Assembly: GCA_019096195.1 (NCBI GenBank)
Contig: JAGTXK010000119.1
Span: 62,001-126,000, forward strand
Reading direction: 5' to 3'
DNA from: Boletus sp. NGJ
Lineage: Eukaryota > Basidiomycota > Agaricomycetes > Boletales > Boletaceae
DNA: 64,000 bases
The position numbers and the translations under genes were made by a program. The notes under the pieces were generated by a model. The model was not told the origin of the DNA, did not search any database, and was given only the letters and a program-made list of their open reading frames with translations. Positions 38,811 to 49,518 of the stretch are shown here, in pieces. Within the stretch, counting starts at the first letter, position 1, and the number at the start of each line of letters is the position of its first letter.

Positions 38811-39860
38811 TGGTGGTGATGTGACCCGGTTGGCGACAGCAGAAGCAGAGCTTTTGGTCGAAGCAACATGTTTCCGTTCTTCAGGGGTCAACTTGGGGAT
38901 GGAGACGGCGTCGACGTCCATGGCATCAGGGTCTCGGGGTTTGGAGGAGATGGGCGAGGAGAAGGAGTGGTAGGTGTGTGCGGACGGTTTGCTACTCCTT
39001 TTGGCGATCTCGTCAGCTCTTTCCCATTGTGTTTGGAAGTGGATGGTGCACGGGAGTACCACTCTTCGATGGTGGTGGGTACCGTGTCCATGGACATGAT
39101 CCGTCGCATGAGCCCCGATGGGATCCCGGCAGAGTAGTACCCGATGAGGACATTTGGGTCAACGATCTTGGCAAGGGAGGTGTTGTTCTGGAACTCCGAT
39201 GTGTACTGTGTGAGGGGGGGGGAGTACGAAGTTGTCCTGCTTCTTAACCATTCGCTTGGTGGATAGCCAGGCGATGGCATTTCCAGTGGTGTCTCGGTGT
39301 TTGAATGCCTTTTCAAAGGCGGTGATGAAGTCAGCGAATGACCCGAGCAGTGATGGTGACGCCGTTGATGGCGTTCTGTCGATAGGTGGTAGCCCAGGTG
39401 AGGGCTGGTCCCTTGGTCATATAGGACAAGGCGAAGGCGATCTGTTTGGCGTCGGTGTCGTAGACCTTGGCGTTGACGTGGAGGTAGAACTGGATGGTGT
39501 TCAACCAAGGTACCGAGGTGTCAAAGGAGCCGTCATAGGCTTCAGGAGGTGCCAATACGGAGTTCGGTGGGTCGAGCTCGCCGAAGACATGGGTGACGGG
39601 GGAGGGGGTGGTGCAGAGAACGAGGGTACTGCCGTCAACGGTGTTGGAGATGGTGGTGTGGGGGTCCTTGGTAGACGTAGACGACCTGAGAGCTGGTGTG
39701 ATAAGTCAAGGGCCGCGTCCTGTTGTTGTTGGGACGGGAGGTCAAGGTCGAGGTCAGTGTCTGGTGATCCCTCTTCGTGGTCAGAAGAGTTGTCGTCAGT
39801 GGGGGGTGTCTCGGCACGTGCACGAGGGTTCCACCACGCTGGGGTTCAGGGTAGGACATT
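38680..39860 (-). pseudogene. Gag region of element C, fossil
   Basis: WLNTIQFYLHVNAKVYDTDA and FALSYMTKGPALTWATTYR are typical of retrotransposon Gag of fungal chromoviruses. A Lys/Glu/Pro-rich C-terminal part (MDVDAVSIPKLTPEERKH) follows. I see no clear knuckle in gag here, unlike in the extra 3' region. Not whole. Confidence 0.75.
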
Positions 39861-39925
39861 GGCGAGCAATGGTGGGTGGAGGACTATAACGAGCGATAGC
39901 CTCAGGGTAGAGAATTTACACCTTT

Positions 39926-40517
39926 TGTTACGACTACCCCGGGTAGGGACAGGCAGTAGACTTGGGTGGTCGAGTAGCGACGAGCTACCGGGGTCGAAGG
40001 GGGTAGCTTAACGAGCTACGAGACGGAGAGCCCCTTGGTAGGGTCAAGGGTTCGACGACATGGAGGGTCTTCCTTGTCGTAGGGTCAAGGGTTCGACGAC
40101 GAAGGGTCTTCCTTGTCGCAGTCGAGGGTTCACTCAGGGAGTGAAGTCGAGACGCAGAAGAAGTGTTCACTCGAAGTAGAACAACGACTTGTAGAGGTCC
40201 GGAGGAGCAATGATGAAAGTTCACCAAGTAGGTGTAAATTGCAGGATCGACTACGAGAGTGAGGTTTATATACTTAGTAATCATGTGGAAAAGGGATGAG
40301 TAAGCCGCAGCACTCGGAGAGATCCTATGGAGTGGGAATATAGAAGGGACCTTCCGTATGATGTCAGCGTAGAAGTACAGGTTGTGCGAAGGGGCGCAAG
40401 GATGAGCCTTGGCTACACGGAGTCCCACTGTGTAGCTAATGGTCCGAGGGAAGTCAGGAGGACGAGGTGAGAATGAGGACGACTAGCAAGAAGAAAGAAA
40501 AGGAAAGAATCGTAATA
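39926..40517 (-). repeat. 5' LTR of C (right end)
   Basis: 592 bp, TGTTACGACTACCCCGGGTA to the end at 40517, followed by CATGA. Two copies of the internal tandem unit at about 40040-40125. Confidence 0.9.
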
Positions 40518-40797
40518 CATGACATCACAGGTGATCACGCGAACCTGGATTCACTATCGTAGAATCGACGTACGCTTAGGTCAGCAACCACCTAAGAAGT
40601 GGGGCTAGTGCACTATGCCAGGCAGCAACTTTATCCGTATTTATGATGCCGGACAAGTGTATATAACTAGTATTTCGCCGAGTACTATACTCGTCAGCAT
40701 CAAGTGCTGAAGACTTCAGATGTCCCTTAAACGCTGGGCCCGCGTATAATCTCCTTGGCTCTGGAGTCCGAGCATTGTGTATATAGTCTAATCCAAG

Positions 40798-41273
40798 TGT
40801 TATGAACCTTTTGGCACAAACCACAAGGCTCGAACTATTTGCAGGTTACACGAATCCTGGCTCAACAGATGAGGTGGGGAGTCTTAGTCCATACTGTTCC
40901 CAACCCTATGATGACCAGAGTGGCCAAAGCTAATGAGTTGTTGGAGGAAAAATACAAGTGGATTAGACTGGGGATTCCAGTTGTCAAAGTACTACCTTAT
41001 ATATGTACAGGAATGATGCATGGACCAAGCAGTGTGTGATGAATTACTAAGTATAGTAAGATGAAGATTAAAGGGCTGTGTGAGAAGAGCAGAAATTAAA
41101 GAGTTGTGGATCACATGAGGTGTGACGTCATTTGACATTATAGGTTCTAGACCTATCATGTGATATGTTCCCATGGTCACGTGCACAGTCACATGACTTA
41201 TGAAGAAAAGAGTTGAAGAAAATGAAAAGTAAATGTTTGTGTGAAAAGTTTGAAAATTTCATATATTATAACA
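40798..41273 (-). repeat. 5' LTR of B (right end)
   Basis: 476 bp. The outer end TATAACA is followed by the target duplication GAGAG (41274-41278). The inner end adjoins the conserved primer-side sequence (CTTGGATTAGACT on minus). Confidence 0.92.
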
Positions 41274-42411
41274 GAGAGCCCCACCATGACTTCTAACCCT
41301 GTCTCATCTCTGTTGGAGCCACTTGGCCCTGCTTGGCTCCCTCCTACCATCCAGCATTTCCTCCACCTCTCTGACTGTTCCTCTCTAGGCTGCTCACATT
41401 TCACCTTTGCATCGCAGCACTCAATGCATGACTTCAATTTTCCAGGGCTGAGCATACACTCAAGGCCCTGGCGGTTGCAGCGAAAACACGGTTGCTCTGC
41501 CGATGCCCTCTTTTTTCCTTGCCTGACATTCTGTCACACATGGATCTCCTCTGCCTGTCATCTGTTAGCTTCATTGTGCTATAGTGAGGCCCACTCACCC
41601 TTCTGATGGCCTCCTCCTTGGCCTCTCGACGCACCCTCTCTTCTTCCTCTCACACCTTCCACTCTGCCTCCTTGCACACCCTCCTCTCTGCCTCCTCCTT
41701 CCAGGCCTGCACTCTTCTCCACTGCTTAGCATACTTGGCGCCACTGACCTCGTCATTGTTCTCATTCTCCATGGTACGTTTGTTGGACCACTCTTCAATA
41801 TTGTTGAGGTCAGACATGATGGATAGGTGGAAGGTAAGGAGTATGCAGAATTCACTGGATATACCCTCAACCTTTATATCTTTTTTCGGACTCTGACTTT
41901 CTCCACTCCACATTGTCTCTTGCCTAGGCCTTCAGGGGTTCAGACCTAAGAGGGGGATACCATTATATCCCATATAACTTGACAAGTCCAACTCTGGCGC
42001 ATTCTCCCCCAGAGCATGCTTTCATGCCCTCGAACTTGTGACTCCCTTGTTATAGTATTTTTACTTCCTCATTCATACATACCTATGCTTCCTCATCTGT
42101 CTTAGTACTGCCTTGTAGCTGTCTCTGATCCAGTGTCTGTCCCACTTAGGAGCACTGCCCTGGTTAGATACTATCTTAGTTCCAGTACTCAGCCCATTAC
42201 TCATTATACATCATGAACTCCATTACTAATATTGTCATTCTGATTATATATAAACTCTCAGTACAACACTTGTATAGTTAGTTCAAATATCAACTCTAAA
42301 CACTACTCCTATCCTCCATCCGAGTCTTGAACCTCTGAATCTCCAATGTCCTTGAAATCCAGAACAACAGACTTAAGCAAGGGCGTATCACATAAGGTGA
42401 AGTCATGTCCC
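41274..42411 (+). mobile_element. E, piece 3: 3' end with antisense coding region and 3' LTR (41961-42411)
   Basis: E resumes after the GAGAG duplication of B. A purine tract (AAGAGGGGGATAC, 41949-41960) precedes the 3' LTR, which matches 15161-15687. The LTR is cut a few bases before its expected end by the insertion of G at 42412, giving the order E, then G. Confidence 0.82.
41279..41817 (-). other. E antisense coding region, proximal part (coiled coil plus cysteine cluster)
   Basis: Starts at an ATG at 41817 (MSDLNNIEEW) and runs opposite to pol between the chromodomain and the 3' LTR. A long Arg/Glu/Ala-rich helix (KQWRRVQAWKEEAERR) is followed by a Cys-rich motif (CIECCDAKVKCEQP). It resembles half of a fungal Zn2Cys6-type cluster, and also the cluster of the gene at 60299-62130. 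I recall similar coiled-coil plus cysteine-cluster proteins from Agaricomycete genomes but cannot check. The region is divided by the insertion of B. Part of fossil E. Confidence 0.6.
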
Positions 42412-43295
42412 TGTTATGGACAATGAAGGGGGTGCACCTTTTTCCCTTCCTTTCATACTCCCTCCATTCCCAGTCATTGATGACTTGTGGGGAGACCTCT
42501 TGTTTGACTCCTCAGAGACAATATGGGGAAGCTTCCTTATGGGAGAACACCTAACTCTCAGAACTTCCCTTGACAACACTGCATTCTAGAGCGGTGAACA
42601 GCCATCTATGAGATCTCAAATCTCTCCAATGGCTATTCTCTCCATTCTGTGTCTCCTTTATTTCCTGTTTCACTCTTACCTATGCTTCATATCAGACTCT
42701 GCCTCCTCAGCTATGCTCTCTTGTACATAGCTTGTAGTCTATCACTCCCAGCCTCATTCCCGATTCAGTTCTCCTTCCTACTTATGGTAACTCCACTTAT
42801 GCCTGCTCTAAAGGGGTAAGCCCTATATATAGCTAGTCGATCCCCCTGTATCTCCCAACCTTGATCTACACCACATCCCATGTAATCTACCCAACTCCAG
42901 GTTCCACATTATTTCAGACGTCAGTGCCACTCTGGAAGTACAGTAATAACACTAGTGCTTGTGATACTCCTAGTATTCACATCGCACTTGTGCAGTATCC
43001 TCACTACCCCCTCGCGTGCTTAACCAGTGGCAACACCAATGCAGAACAGGTTCTGCACTGCAGAGTATTAGCCTGCAAACAATAGGACTATACCACTATC
43101 ATCAAAGCCCAAGACTCTGCCATTGGTTGTAGAGAGACTCCAAACTCAGGGGAGACTCTATGTAAAGCTAGTTGTCAGTCCCTATACCTAGGGAACTCGG
43201 GCCTAGGGAGCCATTTGCTCAAGTCCAGCTAGTTCAGTAATCAGCTAGGAGATCAATTACTTGGGAACATGGCACCAAGTTACAAGGTCATAACA
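42412..43295 (+). repeat. 5' LTR of G
   Basis: 884 bp, TGTTATGG to GTCATAACA. GTCCC (42407-42411), just outside, is the likely target site in the LTR of E. TATATATAGCTAG near 42820 is a TATA-like motif. Matches the solo LTR at 11411-12313. Confidence 0.82.
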
Positions 43296-46200
43296 AAAGA
43301 TCAAGGTTATAAATTGTTGTGACTATCTAGTCCAACACTCCCATCTATTCAGAAATAGAACTGCCTATCAGAGAATAGGCTCTCGCTCTACACACTGTGC
43401 AGAATCAACCTCTTCTAGCTCTTATAGAGGTAGGACCAAGAAGAAGAAGCCACATCAACACAGGCTTCCACTCCTACCTCTGAAACATCTTCGGCAAGAA
43501 GGATCCCGGGGTTATCTTCCCACTACAACAACCCTTCTTCCCATGCATTTCCAGATCCACCCAGACAACCAGATTTTCCAGGTGGTCTCTGCTCTCAAAC
43601 CATGACCCCATTGGCAGATCCTATTCCACTGCCTGCATTCCAACCGGTTCCCATCAGAGTAGATTCCCCAGATCCATTCGACTTCAATTGAAGTGGATGA
43701 TCTAGTCCAGATCCCAACCTCCCAGGAAATCCCTGACCAGACAAAGGCTCAGATAACAAAGACATGGTTGAAATTAAAGCTGTGCTGCCAAAGGAGTTCA
43801 CTGGCGAGACCAACGATGCCAAGAGATGGCTCATGGCAATGGAAGGATACTTTCATCTTGGAGGCCCAGACAAATTCTCAGAGGAAGCCAAAAGGCTCAT
43901 CCTGCTGAACAGAATGTCCAAGGGAAGAGGAAAAGCATTTGCAGAAGCCTGGCTAACCAGGCTACTCAACGACACTGTGCCGGATGCAGACAAATCCTAC
44001 CTTGAAATAAAGAAAGCCTTCACCCTCACCTTCACCCCCCACAACACTAGCAACCTAGCCATGGCAGAATTTGGATCCCTTCAACAAGACAAAAGGAATC
44101 CAAAGGGATTTGACAAGTTCGTCTCCTAATTCTTCCTACTAGTGGTCTGCTCCAAATTACAAGAGTTCCACTCCATCTTGGAATTCTTCCTCAGAGGGAT
44201 CGACCAAAACATCACCAGGCAGCTAGTCAACAGCAAAACCTTCCAAAAAGCCAAGAAAATGGAAGAAGTTTACGAAGTGGCTGCAAATATTCATGGGGCA
44301 TGGCAACAGATTGAAGAGATACAGAAAGGACCCTTTGCATCCTGAGGAAGAGGAGGAAGAGGAAACCACCATGATTTTAATGCCATGGACATGGACTGAA
44401 TCACCCTATCTCCAATTGAATATGCCAAATGAATCAGGGAGCAGAGATGCTTTATCTGCAATAACATTGGGTGCAGTACCAGAAACCATCCAGGGTACAA
44501 ACCAAGGAGAAGAGAGGGAGATAGGAAACCTCAAGAAATGCACACCCAAGTCATCACTATCAGAGAAACACCACAGGATCCCCTCGACAAATATCTGGCA
44601 GACATCTCCAAGAGGAATGGACAAGACAAAGTTCTCAGGATGCTCAAAACAGCCTTTGACATGGAGCTTGATGAGCAAGGCCTCGCTCTGAAACGAGCAG
44701 AGGAAGATGCCACAATGGAATGGGAAGAGAACATCAATACTCTTGCCCTTGAACCCACTATGCAAACTTCCACCATTACTCCTGCTAAAGCATCTTTTTA
44801 GATGGAGGAGGAGAACCAACATCACCCTCCTTCTATATGATTGCCCCTATATTTATATCTGGATTAAGAAGTAATTCTATTCACATTCCTCTTTCAATCT
44901 GGAAACAGGATGGCAAAATCGTTGGAACAAATGCTTTAATTGATAGTAGAGCAACCAGATGTTTTATCTCTCAACAAGAAGTTGAGAAGATGAGATTACC
45001 CATATGGAAGCTGGACACCCCAGTCCAAGCTTGGAACATTGATGGAACACAAAACCAATTGGATACTATCAAAGAGAAGACCAACATTGTGTTAGATTAT
45101 GGAGGAATACAAGAATGGCAGGCTCTCTATGTCCTCAACTGTGGCAAAGACGAAGTCATCCTAGGACTTCCATGGCTCAGGGTGGTGAACTCTGAAATCA
45201 ACTGGACAGAAGGACGGGTAACCATAGTACTGTCTTCCTATCAATGGACCCAAGGAAATCCACTGGAAACCCTGGAACAATAATATCTACTACAATATCT
45301 GCAACATGGTGAAGAGGAGTATGTGCAGGACAGACTCTACAAAACCTTCAGTCATTGCATGCCCCTACAATGGGCCAATTTCTTCAATGTGCACAGGCAT
45401 GTACCAGAGTTTGTTATCAAAAGAACAACTCTATCTACCAAGATCGCCCAACAAGCACCAAGGGCAAAAACCATATTACCAGATGCATTCAAGAAATATG
45501 AAGATGTCTTTATGGAAAAGACAATCACCAAATTACCCCCCTCCTGATCATACAATCATGCAATCGAGTTAAAGGATTCGTTTCTTCCAAAACGAGCAAA
45601 AGCATATCCTTTAAACCTGCTGGAACAACAGGCATACAAGGAATTCATCAACAAACATATCAAAACTGGGAAGATATCCCCATCAAAATCCCCCCAAGCT
45701 GCCCCCTTCTTCTTCATACAGAAGAAAGATGGAAAACTCTGCCCCTGTCAAGACTATTGATATCTTAACAGTCATATGATCAAAAATGTATATCCTCTTC
45801 CCTTAATTTCTGATCTACTGGATAAATTAAGGGGCTCATTGATCTTTACCAAGTTTGATGTACGATGGGGCTACAACAACATATTGATCAAACCTGAAGA
45901 TCAATGGAAGGCGGCTTTCCTCACTCCATTCAGGCTCTTCGAACCAAATGTGATGTTCTTTGGAATGTGCAATTTCCCAGCAATGTTCCAAGCTTTTATG
46001 GACAATCTCTTCAGAGATTACATTGCTGAGGGATGGTTGGTAATTTACATGGATGATCTGTTAATACACTCTTCAGATCAAGCAACCCACAACGAAAGGA
46101 CACAAAAGTTCTTAGAACACTTCTGGCAGCATGAAATGTACTTCAAACTGGAGAAGTGTACTTTCTCGGCCAAAGAGATTGAGTATCTTGGAATGATTGT

Positions 46201-47885
46201 AGGGAAGGATGATGTCCAAATGGACCCAGTCAAACTCAACGCAATCAAGCAATGGACCCCCCAGTGAATGTAAAGGATGTCCAATCCTTCATTAGGTTCT
46301 ACAACTTCTACAGGAAATTCATCCCCTCCTTCTCCAACATCGCTTGTCTGTTGTTAAATCTTACAAAACAGAAGACACCATGGTCATGGGGAGAATCTCA
46401 AGAGAAGTTGTTCAGAACCCTCCAATCAGCATTCACAAGGAAACCTGTTCTTGCCTTCCCCAATACATCCAACCCTTCACCCTTATGACTGATGCCTCTC
46501 TCACTGCATCAGGAGTGATACTCATGCAGATCAACAACAATGGAGACATGCAACCTTGTAGTTGTCTCTCCCAGACTTTGTCTTCTGCAGAGAGAAACTA
46601 TGATATATCTGACAGGGAACTTTTGGCTGTCATATGAGGTCTAAAAAAATGGCAGCAATACCTCCTTGGATCACCCCACCCTGTGACAGTGCTAACCAAT
46701 CACAAAAATCTCACCTTTTTCAAAGAACCCTGACAGTTATCCCGATGACAAGCATGGTGGCTTCTGTTCCTACAAGACTACGACATGGTCTACCACACCT
46801 TTCCAGGAACCAAAATGGCCCCTGCTAATGCCCTATCTTATCGAGACAAAGTTGATACTTCCAAGGATAATGAAGACATCCAACTTCTTCCATCTGATGC
46901 CTTTGATCATCAAGTCCAAATGATCAACCTGGCATTAGCTGAGAAAATTAAGGGATCCTCCTCATTCAACCCCTTAATTCTCTCTGCCCTGGAACAAATG
47001 GAGAAAGATGAACCCCTCTTTGGAAGATCAAACATGGAAGACTGGACCTTTGACAATGGCAACTTATACTTCAAGAATCGAATGTATATCCCAGAACCAG
47101 CCCAACAGGAACTGGTATCCTCCATCCATTCCTCCTTTGAAGGAGGACATGGAGGACACCTTTGAATCACCACCTTCCTGACCAAAGATTACTAGTGGCC
47201 CAGACTCACTACATTTGTCCAAGAATATGTTGCCAGCTGTGCTGTTTGTCAAAACCGACTACCCCACTAGCCTTTGAAGGATGCCACCCATTCCAAAATC
47301 TTTCTATGGACCTCATCACCAACCTTCCCCCGGTGAACGGATTTGATTCAGTCATGGTTGTGGTCAACCATGACCTTAGTAAGGGGGTAATTCTTGCCCC
47401 TTGCACAAAAACAGTGGATGCTGCAGGCATAGCCCACCTGTTTTTCAAAATGTATTTAAACGATATGGATTATATGACAAAATTGTATCTAATTGAGGAC
47501 CTCAATTCGCATCCACCTTCGCAAGGGAATTTGGAAGACTACTGAATTATGACATTGCCCTCTCAACAGCTTACCACCTGCAGACTAATGGAGAAACTGA
47601 ACAATACAACCAAGAACTGGAAACCTACCTATGGATCTTCTGTGACAGCCAACCCCAGAAATGGCTGGAACTCCTTCCTTTCATAGAGTTTACTCACAAC
47701 TCTACCAAATACTCTGTAACAGGAAGATCTCCGTTCTCCTTGATCCTCAGATATGAACCCAGATCATATCCCCCCTTAGGAAAAACCTTCCTCCCAGCCT
47801 TGGAACAACACTTCTCTGGATTAGAAGATGCCCCACATAATGCAGTCACCTTTTCCCATACTACACAACAAGCCTGCTTGCAAAA
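42412..47885 (+). mobile_element. G: Ty3/gypsy element, 5' LTR to integrase, cut by the satellite-bearing unit
   Basis: 5' LTR 42412-43295, leader to about 43700, gag from about 43764 (EFTGETNDAKRWLMAMEGYF), protease near 44940, reverse transcriptase about 45560-46100 ([10 protein letters not shown] near 46045), RNase H near 46480, integrase about 47080-47600. The sequence stops resembling pol near 47885, before any chromodomain, and a different GC-rich sequence begins. No 3' LTR lies in the window. Old, with many breaks. Confidence 0.85.
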
Positions 47886-48059
47886 GGCCTGATTGGTATG
47901 GATGGCCCCGGCACAGGCCCAAGGTGTGGGGGGACATGAGACATGGGCAGGCCCGAGGGCATGAGTATTAGTAGATTACGGGAGGGCCTGCCAATACATA
48001 ATCAAGGAAAGCTCGATAAATAAGAAGGGGCCTAAGGGGGGGGGGGGTTGTATGACCTA
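47886..48059. other. Junction sequence, possible left terminus of the KDZ unit
   Basis: Homology to pol of G ends here and GC-rich sequence containing GGCCCGAGGGC-type motifs starts, with an 11-G run near 48040. If the unit to the right is a transposon, its left end lies within this stretch; I cannot fix it to the base. Confidence 0.4.
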
Positions 48060-49270
48060 GCCCGAATATCATCTTTCGGGCCCAAGCATGCTCTCCATAA
48101 TCGAGCCTGAAGAATGCCTGCAGGCCTGAGTTGTGAATAAAATACCAAGCACGTGGAATCCGAGCAGGCCTGAACGGTGTGAGGGGGGAAACCTCATTGC
48201 TAATGGACAGGCCTGAGCAGGGTGAGGGGGAGATACCTCAATGTATACGGACAAGCCTGGGCAGGGTGAGTGATGCAATCATCAGTGCATTCTGGATAGG
48301 CCTGAAATGGGCGGGTTTGCGTATGTTGACGTATTCAGGAGGGCCCAAGGTGGTCTGAGGGGGAACATACCTTGATGCATTCGGACAAGCCTGGGCAGGG
48401 TGACTGATGGACTCATTGACATATTCGAGCAGGCCCAAGAGGGGCAGGTGGATGAGCCTCGATGCATTTGGATGGGCCTGGAGTGACAGGGGGGAACTCA
48501 CCTGGATGCATTCGGACGGGCCTGGGATGCTCGGGGGAATGCACGTCGATGAATTCGGATGAGCCTGGGCAGGGTGGCTGACTGGACTCATCAACATATT
48601 CGAGCAGGCCCGAGGAGGGTAGGGGGGCAGGCCTTGATGTATTCGAACGGGCCTGGAGTGGTGGGGGGAGCTCACCTCGATGCATTCGGACGGGCCTGGA
48701 GTGGCAGGGGGGAACTCAACTCAATGATGCATTCAGACAGGCCTGGGATGCTCAGGGGAACACATCTCAATGCATTCAGACACGCCTTGTCAGGGTGACT
48801 GATGGACTCATCAACATATTCGAGCAGGCCCGAGAGGGGCAGGTAGAGATGACAGACCTCGATGTATTCGGATTTGCAAGCAGGCTTGTCGTGTAGTAGG
48901 GGAAAGGGTGACTGCATTATGTGGAGTGACAGGAGGGGAATGCACCTCAATGCATTTGAACCTGCATGGGGTGATGGACGGACTCGTCGACATGTTTGAG
49001 CAGGCCTGAGGGGGGAAGGGGGAAAATGCTTCGATTTATTCAGACAGCCTGGGGGTGGTCTGGGGGAACTCACCTCGATGCATTCGGACTAACCTGGGCA
49101 AGGTGAGTAATGCGCCCGTAGATCTATTCAAGCAGGCCCGAGGTAGGTAGGGGTGGATACACTGAGATGTATTTGGAAGGCCCTGAGGTGATCAGGGGGA
49201 ACGCACCTTAATGCATTCAGACAAGCCTGGGATGCTCGTATTTGGACAGGCCTGAGGTGGATAGGAGAGA
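48060..49270 (+). repeat. GC-rich minisatellite array
   Basis: Imperfect tandem repeats built from units like GATGCATTCGGACGGGCCTGG, each followed by a G-rich stretch (AGGGTGA or GGGGGGAACTCACCTC). A longer order is visible: GACTCAT..ACATATTCGAGCAGGCCC recurs near 48410, 48585 and 48805. No coding potential is credible; the long minus-strand frames are repeats of Ser/Pro/His. The last 58 bases of the window are an inverted match to this array. Confidence 0.85.
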
Positions 49271-49518
49271 AATAAATTCAGACTGGTAATGCACACACCC
49301 ACCAATGTGGATGGGTTGCAGGGTAAGGGGAACCGAGGCTTGTAGGGGGAGGAGAACCAAGCTGGGATATTGCTCCCTTCCAATCACACCCATTTATTCT
49401 CAAATCCACTTGCCTGCATAGTATCCTGGCAAAAATGCTGCCCTTCTAACCATATTATATACATTGCAAATTCCCCAGCTGCCAGAATTTTGAAACATCA
49501 CCCTCGGAAATAGCCAAG
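49271..49518. other. Spacer between minisatellite and TET/JBP gene
   Basis: No gene is seen. Likely holds the promoter of the plus-strand gene that follows, but I cannot point to an element. Confidence 0.4.

Larger units (their letters stand above)
33178..40517 (-). mobile_element. C: Ty3/gypsy chromovirus with an extra 3' coding region, nested in the leader of B
   Basis: LTRs at 33178-33800 (3', left) and 39926-40517 (5', right), with CATGA duplicated outside both (33173-33177 and 40518-40522). Minus-strand parts from the right: gag about 39850-38680; protease near 38510 (VDSGAEISCID); reverse transcriptase about 37770-37200; RNase H about 36960-36650; integrase about 36200-35660; chromodomain about 35190-35060 (FLIRWKGYSAEEDSWVPE); then an additional coding region 34997-33838 before the 3' LTR. 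CpG-rich and so fairly young, but broken in several places. Not the same family as A/B, E or G. Confidence 0.92.
27536..41273 (-). mobile_element. B: Ty3/gypsy chromovirus (family of A), interrupted by C
   Basis: LTRs at 27536-28003 and 40798-41273 with the same 5-bp duplication GAGAG outside both (27531-27535 and 41274-41278). Internal parts on minus, from the right: leader about 40797-40518 and 33172-32840, with C inserted between; gag about 32830-31677; pol from 31680 with protease near 31330, reverse transcriptase about 30760-30100, RNase H about 29960-29700, integrase about 29283-28600 and chromodomain about 28260-28130; purine tract next to the left LTR. The LTRs differ at roughly a dozen or more positions, mostly C/T and G/A, so B is older than A. 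It has several breaks. Confidence 0.93.

Noticed and set aside
35285-39900. Long plus-strand frames up to ~260 residues opposite element C
   Set aside because: They mirror the CG-rich minus-strand gag and pol, which have clear protease, RT, RNase H, integrase and chromodomain motifs.
44406-44825. Minus-strand frame of 139 residues in G
   Set aside because: Opposite strand of gag/pol of G; no motif.
48060-49270. Possible CRISPR array
   Set aside because: Repeats are imperfect, unevenly spaced, GC-rich and in a eukaryote; no cas genes.
48069-49383. Minus-strand Ser/Pro/His-rich frames in the minisatellite
   Set aside because: Repeat translation only; frames shift with each unit and there is no start or domain.
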